DNA of 64,000 nt from Fasciola hepatica (lineage: Eukaryota > Platyhelminthes > Trematoda > Plagiorchiida > Fasciolidae), in assembly GCA_948099385.1 (NCBI GenBank), contig CANUEZ040000107.1, forward strand, positions 2,604,001 to 2,668,000, written 5' to 3'. The position numbers and the translations under genes were made by a program. Under the pieces are notes generated by a model. That model was not told the origin of the DNA and made no database searches. It was given only the letters and a program-made list of their open reading frames with translations. Shown one piece after another: positions 33,980 to 46,109 of the stretch. Position 1 is the stretch's first letter, and each line of letters opens with the position of its first letter.

Positions 33980-35600
33980 GTGCTGCCAGTTGTCCAGGTA
34001 ACTCGCCTTGAGGACCGAACTGCATGCCCACCATCCCTCGCTTCCCTACTGACACCATTTCCCGTCGCCGAAAGTACTCCCAGTAGTAGGCCTAGTGCCA
34101 CCAAACATCGGTCGCCTACGAAAAGCATCCCAGGCCCCATCATAGCCAACAAGACTGTTTCAACGGACGAGACTCACTCATCCCTGAGCCCAGACATGAA
34201 CCTGCAACCTGTTTCTACTGAAAGAAGCAGTGAGGAGGTTAAAGCACCAGATAATATATCTGGTGCTGTCATGAAAAATAAGCTCACCAACAAGAGAACT
34301 CAGAATAGGGCATCAAGCAGTGCGCAGAAGGGCAAACCACAAAAGGCAGCCCACCCTTTTCGGAGACCGAAGGATGTAGGCCGTCCACCTGGATTGATAC
34401 CCCCCAGGTTACTAGACATCAAAACCTACCGGTCCCCCCAGCAGTGTGCTTACCCTCTAGCCCCCCAATATCTTCAGCCCCCGACTCTCCCAGGACCTCC
34501 TTTCCATCCTCAAATCCCCCTCCTTCCCCCCTCAAACCCAAAACCAGCTGCCTCTGGCGATTCTGCAACAACTCCTGAGCATGTGCTCAAGTGTTTTTAC
34601 AGCAATTGCCTGAGTGTGTTGAATAAGATCCCGGAGCTTTGGCAGCTTGCAGTGGATAAGGAGCTTCAGATCATAGCCCTCACAGAAACCTGGCTCACCC
34701 CTGACATTCTTGATGCCGAAATATCCATTCAGGGATACTTCACAGTAAGGCGGGACTCCAGTAGAGGTCGTGTCGGCGGGGTCATCATATACTACGATAA
34801 TTCTATCCCTCCTCCCACCTTACTGACAACACCAACCTTTTCATGTATTGATTGTTTGTGGGCCGTGTTTAACCTCTCTAGGACAGTTACCCTATTGCTT
34901 GGTGTTGTCTTCCGTCCTCCCGCATGCAATTCAACCGACAGCCTAGGTCTCATAGACCTATTAGGCTCCCTGAAAAGCTATACAGACTTCACCCATCTGT
35001 TAGTCACCGGTGACTTCAACTCTCCCAGTACAAACTGGCAAAGAGCTGATGCCCCGGATATCACTTTCGGTAAACCCCTCCTTGATCTCGTACTGAAAAA
35101 CTCATGGGTGTAGAACGTAAGAGATCCGACTAGATATCGCACAGGCCACGCCCCGTCCCTACTAGACCTGGTCATCACCAATGATCGGTTCCTAACAGAT
35201 GTGGTGCATTACTTGCCGCCCCTCGGCAAAAGTGATCACATTCTCATTGGATTCGATTATATCGTGAAATGGCCTCCTCTTCCGTCAGAAACTAAGATTT
35301 TGAGATCCTTCAAAAGGACCAACTTTGACCAAGTCTGTGCATTTTTTCGCTCCCAGCTAAATTTAACTAACCCAGGTAACTCTGCAGATGAAATGGCAGA
35401 GAATCTCAGAGAGTTAATCTCCTTAGCTGATAGGCATTTTGTCCCAAGAATTCGTCGTCCACAGACCGCTAAGCGACCCCTCCCTCGCCCCATTAGGCGC
35501 ATTCTAGACGAACGCGCACGCCTCTTTGCTAGATATAAAGCCACAGGCCTTGCCCGTGATACAGAAGACTCCAGGATCATACGGAACATATGCAAATAAA
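33980..35600 (+). pseudogene. LINE-C leader and endonuclease
   Basis: The frame 33980-35113 begins with a Pro/Ser-rich region of about 200 residues (unknown role). It then has the endonuclease: FYSNCLSVLNKIPEL, IIALTETWLTPDIL (catalytic Glu), LLGVVFRPPA, VTGDFNSPSTNW (Asp, Asn). A TAG at 35113 interrupts the following RYRTGHAPSLLDLVITN. The domain continues in another frame with GKSDHILIGF at 35223-35255. The frame 35201-35599 holds the linker to the RT (RPIRRILDERARLFARYKATG) and ends in a TAA at 35597. Confidence 0.85.
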
Positions 35601-37350
35601 AGATTAGGTCCTATCAGAATGCAGTCCAGCGATCTGTACTTGATCGAGCACGGACCAATAAGGCATTTTTCTTTCAGTACATGGGCCATCTAAGGGGCAC
35701 AGCTCCGACGCCACTAGCTCTCAAAGATAGTGCCGGATCTCCAATCACTTCCCCTAGCCAAGTAGCCGAGGCATTCAACTCCTACTTCCGTACAATTTTT
35801 AGCTCCTTTCCCATATCATCTCACCCTACTATGCACCCGTTATCTCTGACCACTACCCTTAACCGCGTAACTATTCCCATTGGTGCAGTCGCTCAAGGTT
35901 TCCGACGGCTCAACTAATATTGCTCTATGGGTCCTGATCTAATCCACCCCCGTATTCTCAAGGAAGCCGCGGATACATTAGCTGCTCCTTAAGCCTCGCT
36001 TTTTCAGCGATGTGTTGACGATGGAGTTTTCCCCCGTAACTGGAAAAAAGCAGTGATCGCACCCATCTATAAGAAGGGTAGTAGACACGTTGCTCCTAGT
36101 TACAGACCCATAAGCCTCACTAGCATCCCCAGAAAAATGTTTGAGGGAATTCTTAAGAGTGAGATTCTTTCCCATCTTCATAGAAATAAGATCCTCTCCC
36201 CGTCCCAACATGGGTTTCTTCCTGGCAGGTCATGCATCACCAATATGCTTACTGTCATGGATAGTCAAACGAAAGCCTATGATGATGGCCAGCTCTCACA
36301 CGCTGTATTCATCGATTTTGCTAAGGCCTTCGATAAGGTCCCACATGCCCCTCTTCTTTATAAGCTGCAGACGTACGGGATCACAGGCTCCATGTTGGCC
36401 ATCCTACGTAGCTTCCTTACCGACCGCACCTTTGTGGTTAAAGTCGGGAATGTTTTGTCTCAACCCTCCCCAGTAACAACTGGGGTCCCCCAAGGGTCGG
36501 TCTTAGGTCCTCTTCTTTTCCTGATCTATATAAACGATCTACCGACAGCCTTTCCTGCGAACATTGCCATGTACGCAGATGATGTAACCCTCTGGAGTTC
36601 AAGCGTTGAAGACCTGCAAATTGCAGTTTACGAAACAAAACGCTGGTCCGAGGATTGGAACCTCCCAGTTAATGATGACAAATGCGTGAGCATGTCTTTC
36701 GGCAGAGAGACTGGTCACACGTTTCCCATTAATGGAGCAGCCACTCTGCCAAGGGTTGACCGACACAAGGTGCTCGGTTTCTGGTTAGATTGTAACTTAT
36801 CCTTCTCTCATCATCACGAACTTGCGAGCAAGTCTGCCTTTCGAGTCCTAAACATGATTCGAAGGTCCTTCCCGCGCATATTTAAGGATGATTTCCCCAT
36901 AATTTTCGGCACTTATATCCGACCTCTGCTGGAGTACGGTAGTCAGATAGTGCACTCTGGTCTTGTCCGAGACCGTGAGATCCTAGAAAGGGTTCAGCGG
37001 GCCTCCACCAAGGCAGTAAGGGGTCTACCCCATCTACCTTATCCCGTCCGCCTCTCACTCCTCAACCTCTATCCCCTTGACGTAAGACGCGTAAAGGTGA
37101 TCTGTTTTTGATGTTCCACCCCTTTGAAACAGGTCAATGCGATTGCTTCTTCTCTGTCTGTCCAGCCTCTTCTCTCCGTGGTCACAGCAGAAAAGTTTTC
37201 AAACCGAGGCCACGCACTTCACTAAGGATTAACTTTCTTAGCTATAGGGTTATTACAATGTGGAATGCACTTCCGGAAGATATTGTTCTCTCGCAGAACA
37301 AAACTATCTTCAAGAAAAAGCTAGACCTCTACCTGGGTCTCTCCCAATAA
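35600..37350 (+). pseudogene. LINE-C reverse transcriptase
   Basis: The RT starts in 35681-35917 (linker) with two further stops before 36053. From there 352 codons are open: PIYKKGSRHVAPSYRPISL, QHGFLPGRSC, VFIDFAKAFDKVPH (first Asp), GVPQGSVLGPLLFLIYIND, MYADDVTLWS (Asp pair), then the thumb YIRPLLEYGSQIVHSGL and LERVQRASTKAVRGL. A stop at 37111 separates the C-terminal segment 37108-37350 (NFLSYRVITMWNALPEDIV). Catalytic residues are all present, so inactivation is recent. Confidence 0.88.
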
Positions 37351-37486
37351 TTCCCTTTGTCAAAAACAAAAACAAAATAGTTGTCTTTTATCGCATATAT
37401 GTTCATGAATGCCGCACCCCCACTCAGCTTAAGGCACTGTCCACAGTGTGACACTGAATGAGGTTATATGTATCTTGTTTTCGCTG

Positions 37487-37540
37487 CCACCCCCGCCCCC
37501 CCCCGCCCCCCCCCCCCTTTTCTTTTTGCTCTCGTTTCAG
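37487..37540 (+). promoter_or_regulatory. C-rich/pyrimidine tract with strong splice acceptor
   Basis: A run of mostly C (37487-37517) is followed by TTTTCTTTTTGCTCTCGTTTCAG ending at 37540, a near-ideal acceptor. It lies 160 bases before the start codon of the inositol monophosphatase gene. It could be the acceptor of a 5'-UTR intron or, because flatworms add a spliced leader in trans, a trans-splice site. Confidence 0.45.
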
Positions 37541-37700
37541 CTCGGTGAATCCGACAGAAGATCAAAGATTTCCTAAAGAACCGGGACAATTGGGCTCAAA
37601 GCCTCGAACCCGTGTAGTACTTCAAGACTTCAAGACAACTGAACTGTTCGTTGATTGACAGTACTTTCGTGACCTTCGGGTCAATTGGTCGTTTTTGATT

Positions 37701-40294
37701 ATGATGGTGGAGTTGTCCTTCGTTCGTAGCCTAGCCAAGCGAGCGGGTGAGGTGAGACAATATGTTCAACTAATACTCCATATTCAGATAATCAAAGATG
37801 GTTACATGAAACCTCAACATTGTGACGCAAAAGACTCTTACGCGGATCTAGTGACAGATGTCGATAAGAGAGTCGAAGATTTCCTTAGGTCAGAAATACT
37901 TTCAGTATACCCTTCACATAAGTAAGTAGGGAATATTATGTTCTAATTGATACAGGTTTATTGCTGAAGAAGGATACTCACGGCCGGCTAAATTAGGTTC
38001 GGAACCTACGTGGATAATTGATCCCATTGATGGAACATCGAATTTTGTGAGCAGGTAGCACCCTTGGAAATGCAATAAAATACGTTTTAGATTTCCGTTT
38101 GTTTGTGTTTCCATCGCTTACTTTGTCAACCAAGAGGTATGATAACGTATACTAGGTGAAATTTTCACAAATTCAGCCAACCATAGCCGTTGTGTACAAC
38201 CCGGTACTTAACTGTTTGTACCACGCAGTAAAAGACGAAGGAGCGTTCAGAAATGATGACAAAATTGCAGTGTCCTCTGTTAGAGGTGAGTTGATGTTGG
38301 TCACCAACATAATAAAAGTTTCACTTCGGAGAAGTGTAGATAATTTTGATGGGTCAGCGACCCTTGTACCAAAACCGGTCCGAAACCGATCGGTTTTTCG
38401 CCGGTTTTCGAGCGGTTCGTACTATTACACATGATCCGTTTTCGAGCGGTTTTTGAACGGTTTCCAAGCGGCTTATGCCAATCGTGTAAAACTCGTGACA
38501 CGCTTCGATAGTTTCTGTCACTTCTCAAATTACGTTTTTCCGTGCTCACTTTTATCTCCCAAATTATGATTTTAATAGTTGTCCTTACTTTACTTATTTC
38601 ATGAGCACGAAATAGACCGATCTACAACTCGGTGTTTCAGGGCATTTCAATGTAGTAACCGAATGTTGAAGTATAATGCGCACTAAGCAGTGTATATTAC
38701 TTCGGTCGTCGATTTTCTTCGTATCAATTCACTCTCGATCCGTGTAAAATGGCCACCGAACAAACCGATGTTACGAACGGGCTGTGTGCTACAAGGGACG
38801 GATTCTGTTTACTGATTGCAGAATGAGATCAAAACTGTTTTCCAATGATTGCAGAGTAACAACTAGCAACTGTGAAAGATGGAAGCCTATTAACGTTAAC
38901 CTGCTTTCTTCCATTTCAATCTCGCGATATCTCTTTAATGGAAGCTCGAAGGCCCGTGAATAAATTCAAGGTACATCTTTTTCGTGAGACTCGGTCTTTA
39001 CAAAATCGTCTTGACCTTAGTATTAACCGTTTCTCAACCAGTATGATTAACCAGTGCTGTAATGATGTAGTTCCACAAAATTTTTTCCGTTGGTACTTCA
39101 ATCCTTGTGTACAAAATTTTCGATTCTGCTCAAACAAAATGCATTCATAATGATTGAATTCCTGGGTTGCACAAAGTGACCACCGACTGACAAAATATTG
39201 ATCAAAGTGACCCAAAACAAGCCATCGAGTCACAAAAATCTGACCACAATGTGGGAGAACTTAGCTAGGTTTTGATCTGTTGGCGAAACTCAACGAAACA
39301 AGCGCATTTGCTTGGCAAATGATTTGCCACATCCCAGATGGCGTAACTGACCACCGATGAAACTGACTGAAATGAATCATTTCGAACGTTAGGTCAGTCA
39401 GTCAGGCGAGGCGATCTCGTTCTGCATGTCTTATAGTTGTTGCACGTTTTCTGGCCGATCGCTCAATCTTTATACATATAGCATAACCCATTGATCACAA
39501 TCGGTCATGTTTCGATTAGTAAACTGACTTCTGCTGTTTTGCTGTTGGAGAATCAACGATGTTAGCAAATACTGCCTTGCGCCCCAAGGGCTGCATTCAA
39601 CCTTTACATACATTTGAGGTTATCCGATGCGCCCCTCCATGCAGTTAAACATATTAATACGTGAATCCCCGTTGTGAGGATAAAACGCTTTAGGTTGGGT
39701 CAAAGTTGTTACTGTTGTCAGTATAAATCTACTGTTCGGTCCTGCGCATTTAATGCTGTCAATTATACATCAACTGAACCGCTTTGAGGCGAGGTCCTGT
39801 GTGCGGTTGTCGATGCAATATTCATCATAAGTTTAACAAACATGTCCACCACGTATGTGCGCACAGCCTGGCCTAATCGGTTTTTATTATTTCTAGGCGC
39901 TCGACCTGACAATCCACCTTTTGGTTAGAGTTGAGTTTTATCACACCACTCTTACCTACCTTATGTCAGTATGGTACAATACATTTTTTCGGTGTGCTTT
40001 TACCTATTTTCATTTATCGCTAATTCCACGCATGGAAATTATGTAAATGACGAATTAAGCAGCTAAATGACACCTTCCCTCCTGCCTCCGACTGTCTTGC
40101 GCTATATGATATGCTTTTACTACATCAAAGGAGTATTTGAAAGTCTTCACTGAAGTTGTATTATCCATGCTTTAAACGCCATTTTTAGATATTTCCGAAG
40201 CTTTGGTTCTGACTGATTGGGGCGGAGATCGAAATCCAGAAAGTCTGGACAAAAAGTGCAGCAACATGCGACGAATAATTGCTAAAGCACGGGG
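37701..40294 (+). CDS. IMPA1: Inositol monophosphatase, exons 1-5 (partial gene)
   Basis: This enzyme removes phosphate from inositol monophosphates, using Mg2+, to recycle inositol for phosphoinositide signalling. Exons read by splice sites and homology: 37701-37921, 37956-38054, 38091-38136, 38177-38285 and 40189-40294; all phases agree. The first three introns are 34, 36 and 40 bases and the fourth 1.9 kb, all GT-AG. Exon 1 has SLAKRAGEV and [14 protein letters not shown]. Exon 2 has AEEGYS (metal-binding Glu) and [13 protein letters not shown] (the two metal-binding Asp). Exon 3 has [15 protein letters not shown], exon 4 [15 protein letters not shown], exon 5 [15 protein letters not shown]. 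The start ATG fits the family N terminus; a second ATG follows immediately. The C-terminal third, with the WD metal site, was not found within the window. The donor GTGAGT at 40295 suggests the gene continues. Confidence 0.9.
38367..38468. repeat. 11-base periodic CGGTTT array
   Basis: Units close to CGGTTTTCGAG begin at 38391, 38402, 38413, 38436, 38447 and 38458. Two units in reverse orientation lie at 38367-38377 and 38378-38388 (TACCAAAACCG, GTCCGAAACCG). The only irregularities are 2 bases at the turn and a 12-base gap. The reverse and forward units can fold into an imperfect hairpin (38371-38408). The array lies 80 bases inside intron 4 of the inositol monophosphatase gene. Confidence 0.7.
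38469..40188 (+). other. Intron 4 of inositol monophosphatase, rest
   Basis: No gene or clear mobile element recognised. A phrase close to GTGACCACCGA-CTGA occurs near 39175 and again near 39346, possibly part of a short degenerate repeat. The sequence is AT-richer than the LINE-filled flanks. Confidence 0.5.
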
Positions 40295-41600
40295 GTGAGT
40301 CGATTATGGTAATTTTCTGTTGGCATTTTTGTCCTTCTGACACGCCAACAAATTCTCTTTCTAAGCGGAGGATAACTCGAAAAACTGTCAAATTAATGTC
40401 TTGTCAGCACTGTTTTCGATACCTCGGAAATGAATACTAGTGAGATGATAACCACTGTAAAACCGTATCTCTTGAAACTTCTAAGAATCTCATTGTTTTC
40501 AGGGTTCGACTCTTCATTCTACTTAAGATGACGATTTGATAGACACGGTAACTTTAATTAGACTCCGAAAATACGCCCATATTAGTTCTTATCTTCTTTT
40601 TATGGGTTTTCAACCAGACCTTTAACTTTCAAAGTCTTTTCTTTTTTTCAGCAGCTTATAATTTATCACTGTGGGGTGTTTATGGGAATACAGTCAGTTA
40701 AACCATGTGGCGTGAGAGAGAAATCGTGAAATCGTACTTTTTTGAAATACAATCAAACGAAAATCAACGAATCAATTTCAAAGAACGTGTAGCGAATCTG
40801 GCCTAACAGACGAGTCAGTTAGATATCATCTGCTAATTAACTCATGTATTACGCCTGATGAATCCGGCCCTAGTTTAATACGTCATTATTAACTTGCACT
40901 ACGGTTCGCATTTACTGTATTTTCATGAGAACTTACTGTAATGCTCCTAAAACCTAGATTAAAATCTGTTCTCGTACTCAGTGTACGAGTCACCCAACGT
41001 GTCACGCTTCTTTACTTCATTCTTCTCGCATATTTCCATGTTGGGGTTTGTGAGGATTTTGACAGTTAGATTGCGTGGGGACCCCAGACTCACAATTCTC
41101 ACCTTTCATGATAAACCATCGTTATAGGACTAGGTCTATAATAAAGCTGTGATACAGTGTCCTTATTACCACGTCAAAGTTGTTGTTTTAGGATGAGATA
41201 CACTCCTTTGTGGTCCAACGGACTTTGCTGGATAGTTCACTTAAACTGGGAATACGGTTGCTGTTAAAATATCAGACAGTTCAAGGTCGTACAAAACCGG
41301 GTTTCCCTGGTCATCGAGGGTTGTCAACAACCATCATGTGGCTCTCATGCACAGATACCAAAAAAATTCATGCGGTGTCGGTCGGTGCGCAGAAGAACTA
41401 AATTATTACTGCCATTTGTATCGAGTGTAATGGATGGTAATTGATGGTCTGCTTCTCAGACCTTTCAATTATTCTTTGATTCCCAATTTTATGCTTTTAC
41501 TTCCATCAAGCCAAGACTGCACCCTGACGTGGTGTGATGGCTTGCGTGCCTCCGCGACCCAAAGAACTATATGTGAAGGCTTTCTTTAGCCGAAGATGCA
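40295..41600. other. No gene recognised (probable intron 5)
   Basis: Follows the exon 5 donor. I looked for the next expected exon (VRS-GSAA and the WD metal-site segment) and did not find it here. An AG acceptor at 40500 followed by GGTTCG does not continue with the family sequence. Confidence 0.4.
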
Positions 41601-41609
41601 GTCATGTCA

Positions 41610-43145
41610 AAAAGGTTAATGAGTCATCATCATCGTACAGCGGTAAACAGCAGGGTGAGCCCCACCGACCACGGCATTTGCGACTGTTGCACGTAGCAAT
41701 AAAAATGAATATGCAAGGTAGGCAGGGAGTGGACTTACGGGGGTGGGAAAAGGAAAAAACGTCGTAGTAACCGTAGCACAGAATACAGTACAACTGTACA
41801 AAAGCACATCGACTAATTATTCTGATTCGACAGAGTGACAACACGATCGCTGTTGTTCACGGTTTGCTGCCATATCCTTCAGTGTCTCCAGCCAACTGGT
41901 TGAGGGATCTTTTGGACTCCAATCACGAAGACGTGAGGCACCTACTTTTCCTAAGTTTGCTGTACATCTCATTCCTCGTTGCCACGTCATCTGTTGACCT
42001 CCACGTGGTATCTTCCACTCCCGAGGAAAAATGGAAACCGACACGGTACGGTAGGTGTTTGCCATACGTAACACATGCCCCAACCAACGAAGTCTACCAA
42101 GCTGGATACACTGTGATAGAAAACTCCCTGAACTGATACCCAATACTCGATTTCTGACCTAAGCAATGCTCACCCGGTGATTCCATCCAATCTTAGCGAT
42201 ACTACAGACATTGATAGTCGAAAATCCCAAAGCGACGAACTTCTTCCGCATACTACTTGTCTCGCAACCCTACAACAGAACTGGAAGCACCGCGGCGCAG
42301 TAAACAAAACATCACGTCGGCGCCATAAGTGCTTCAGTCCCGCGTGAGCTGCTCGAGCCTCGGATATACACGTGCTCGCCTCTACTACCATACTTCCATA
42401 CGTCGTCACGCTGCTGCTGAGGTAACTGAGGCGGTCAACGGTTGTTAATTCTTTCACATTGAGCACCAAGCACGGAACCGTTGACGTCCAGTCCTGTAGT
42501 TTTGCTATAAACTCTTGTTGTATCGTTCGCATTCTACTCCCTGATTTCTGTGAACGCCCACGAATTCGCCGACTGCTATGTGCGCCTACACACTTGACTT
42601 CTGCTCGCAACTCCGATCACTCTAGCCCGCTAATAGAAAACAGAAGACGACAGCACAACGCGCCAAAAGCCTCTGTATTCATGTGAGAGAATAATATACT
42701 ATTTAAAGCGAAAATGGAAAAGTCTCGACCGTGCCCGTCCATAGGGATTTTTGCCTTGACCGGCATGGCTGGACGAGTTTTTTTAGTCCTGTCGGACCGT
42801 TTTTTACAATGATCAGTCGGCTAATTCAGCCATATTCGTTGGTGGACATGTGTTGAATAGTTGACTCGGCTGGGCACAACGAATAGCAACTTGGATTTAG
42901 GGAAGTCTACGCGACTCCCTGACAACTTTAAGGGTGCAAAGTTCATGCCGTTTGAAGCTAAAGCTCTTGAAAATCTATGTAATGCGCGTTGAACATGTTC
43001 TGTACATTCAAACAAGCGGACAAAGTCGTCGGCCCGTTCGACGCTCACATCCGGGAGGTGTCGCAAGGTATTCTCCATTGTCTCCTGGATGACTAAGTTA
43101 AACAGGAATGACGAAATGGAACAACCTTGTTGAACGCCATTGGTC
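41610..43145 (-). pseudogene. RTE-clade LINE fragment 1 (RT to C terminus)
   Basis: On the minus strand GVQQGCSISSFLFN (about 43135) opens the RT palm end. VERADDFVRLF stands where YADD is expected. Further on come KLQDWTSTVPCLVLNV, SYLSSSVTTYG, ARAAHAGLKHLWRRRDVLF (42350-42300) and the C terminus RWLGHVLRMANTYRTVS (about 42090), WLETLKDMAANREQQRSC. These are the typical RTE/SR2-like segments of flatworm genomes. About 300 bases of unrelated sequence interrupt it around 42620-42900. The 3' untranslated region probably reaches 41610. Frames are broken; inactive. Confidence 0.75.
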
Positions 43146-43231
43146 GTTTCGAATGGACAGGACCGTAAAGTTTTATGCGGCCAGAGGCGTGAAAGCATGA
43201 TGACATTTGGATCCAAATGTGAAAAGTCTTT

Positions 43232-43314
43232 GGCCTCGGCGGGATTCGAACCCACGCATGGTCATCACCCTCGCTTTAGTACCGCGAGTGCTCTACCAGC
43301 TGAGCTACGAGGCC
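43232..43314 (-). tRNA. tRNA-like sequence (tRNA gene, or tRNA-derived SINE head)
   Basis: The 83-base minus-strand sequence has a 7-base-pair acceptor stem (GGCCTCG/CGAGGCC), a D arm with a perfect A box (TAGCTCAGCTGGTAGAGC), an anticodon stem CTCGC/GCGAG, a 14-base variable region, and a T arm GTGGGTTCGAATCCCGC with a perfect B box. The anticodon loop counts 9 bases rather than 7; read as a 7-base loop the anticodon would be ACT with a mismatched stem pair. That oddity and its position at the broken 5' edge of an RTE fragment favour a tRNA-derived repeat over a working tRNA. Pol III transcription is plausible. Confidence 0.65.
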
Positions 43315-43593
43315 ACGCCGAAGGACCTTCGACTTTCTGCATATGGATCACAGTATACCCGCCCAAATTACAGTAGCACATGGCATCCACCACAGTGAAC
43401 TAGCTTGTAATTTGACTGCCTACAGCAGGATTTCCCTTTGTACTAACCGGACTCCACCAGTTAAGTGCATTGGGCATGTTTACAATGTATTAATGGTTGG
43501 CAGATTTTGATAACGTTTGACAACGAGTCCTAGTTTGGATCGAAACGTCACAATAAACGTTTTACAACTCAGCGTACGCCTTGACTTCTCTAT

Positions 43594-44399
<806 letters not shown>

Positions 44400-46100
44400 T
44401 CGACCATACTGGGGCATTTGAAGTAATTGGCGGAGAGCGAAAGTCTGATCGATGCATCCTCAGTCTGGGCGAACTCCGGCCTGCTGTTCTCGGGCGTTCC
44501 TCTCGCGAGCCGGTTGCAGACGGCGCATCAAAAAGGGGGCTAGTACTTTGGTGACTATCAGACTTAAACTTATCCTACGGTGATTACTACAATCCCTGTG
44601 TATTCGCTTCTTGAAGATGAGTACAATCAATGACTTGCCGCATGATAACGGAATACGCTCCTCGTTCCGAAAGTATCAGAGCAAGCTGGTAAGTGGTTTT
44701 ATCAAGGCATCTCCATCCCGTTTGAAAGGAACTGAGAATTTCTTTGGGACTGGCCGCTTCCGATTGCGGCCAGTTGATACTGTTCAAGCAATCGCAGTTG
44801 CTGACATCAGAGTAACTACATTAGGAGACGGCAACCAAATTGCCCCTTAAAGTATTCGACCCCACCGTTAAACCCTTGTTGTTTGTCATGAATAGGCTCT
44901 CCATTTCCATCGCATGCTGTTTCATTAACCGGGTTTCGCCGTCCGCCGATGGTGCAAACAAGTTTGAACAATCTTTAACTGTTACCTGCAGTAGTTGCTA
45001 CTTCCTTTGCCTCGGCTACCTTGACCTACCACTTTTCGCGATCCTTCTTAAGGCTTTTCGTAACTTGTCTCTGTAGATTTCTTCGTATCTTACTCATCTC
45101 CTTACAGTTCAAGAGCTGACGTTTTTTGCTCTATTAGACTCAACGACTCTTGAGAAACCTAGTGTCTTTGATGGACATCGGATCTAGGACAACAGGCAAA
45201 ACCTGCAACGTGCATCGCCTGTTTGATATGGGCCGAATGCTCGTCCACATTACTGTCCGTCGTAGTTTTCATGTGATAATTTCCGGTCATCACTGGTGTG
45301 AACTTCTGGATCGGACAAACGTTGCACGGCTAACCGGATTCTCGGTTTGCGTGGATGGCCATGGAGCTGGAGTGATAATCCCATTTAAACTAATGCATGG
45401 TCTGACTCTACATACGTGGACCAGTAAGATCTACAGTTCTGAACAGAACTGCGCCACCGGTAGCTTACTAGGATATGATCAACCTGAATCCGAGTGCCTG
45501 TAAAGTTAGAGTGCCATGTCGCTGAGTGATGCGAGCTGTGTCGGAGTTGCATACTGGACAAAAATAACTGATTGTCTGTACAGAACTAGAGGAGTCTATC
45601 ACCATTATCTGTACGCACTAAGTTTGCCACCTGGTGCATTGAAATCAGCTAGTGCTACAATACAGGTGTTACGTCGGTTCTTGTGAATAAGAGCGGTGAG
45701 CTCATCGCAGAACCCATCCTTCTGCGTGTCATAGCTGCAGTTTCCTGTGGTGTATGCCGAGAGGATGAACAAGCTGCGCTTAGCGGCTATTCTTTCGAAC
45801 GCCAACTGACCCCTTGAATCTTACAGCTTAAAAGCGACCATTAACCGAGACCCAGTCTAGAAGAGCAGCCTCGGCCTTGTCACTCAAGACTATTCCCACA
45901 CCACGTTGACCCGCAGCTCTAGCTGCTTCGTCTACTGAAGTGCGCAGGAAATACCTCGATGAGATACCAGGAACAGTTAGTTGATTCACACTGCTCGAAT
46001 CCTGGATACGCGTTTCACAGACTCAGAGAACACCAATCGCCATATTCCACTGTAAGCGCCAGGCACGCCTGCTGACCGGCCTACATGAGTGTACGCACGT
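44400..46100 (-). pseudogene. RTE-clade LINE fragment 2 (endonuclease and start of RT)
   Basis: Transcription order from 46100: ETRIQDSSSV, RAAGQRGVGIVLSDKAEAAL and LLDWVSVNGRF (45950-45850), ILSAYTTGNCSYD (about 45770-45730), ADFNAPGGKLSAYR (about 45650, the DFNA motif), then after eroded sequence the linker (LFKLVRAASGRKPG-like, about 45000-44930; RWVEYFKGQFG, about 44870) and REEN(A)REQQAGVRPD near 44480, the segment where RT motif 2a begins. It is followed by a GCIDQTFALRQLL remnant and then lost. Numerous stops. Confidence 0.7.
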
Positions 46101-46109
46101 CAAAGAAGC

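Larger units (their letters stand above)
33960..37350 (+). mobile_element. LINE-C: nearly complete CR1-like LINE
   Basis: A 3.4-kb plus-strand non-LTR retrotransposon with a proline-rich leader, endonuclease, RT and C-terminal domain, broken by only a few stops or shifts (35113, 35600, 35917, about 35990, 37111). No separate ORF1 was found, so the copy may be 5'-truncated. It starts directly after the LINE-B1 tail. The 3' untranslated region runs to about 37480, and a C-rich tract follows. It is the best preserved LINE in the window. Confidence 0.85.

Noticed and set aside
40500..40550. Candidate exon 6 of inositol monophosphatase (TTTTCAG then GGTTCGA)
   Set aside because: The first two codons fit, but the rest does not match the family and a stop follows soon after.
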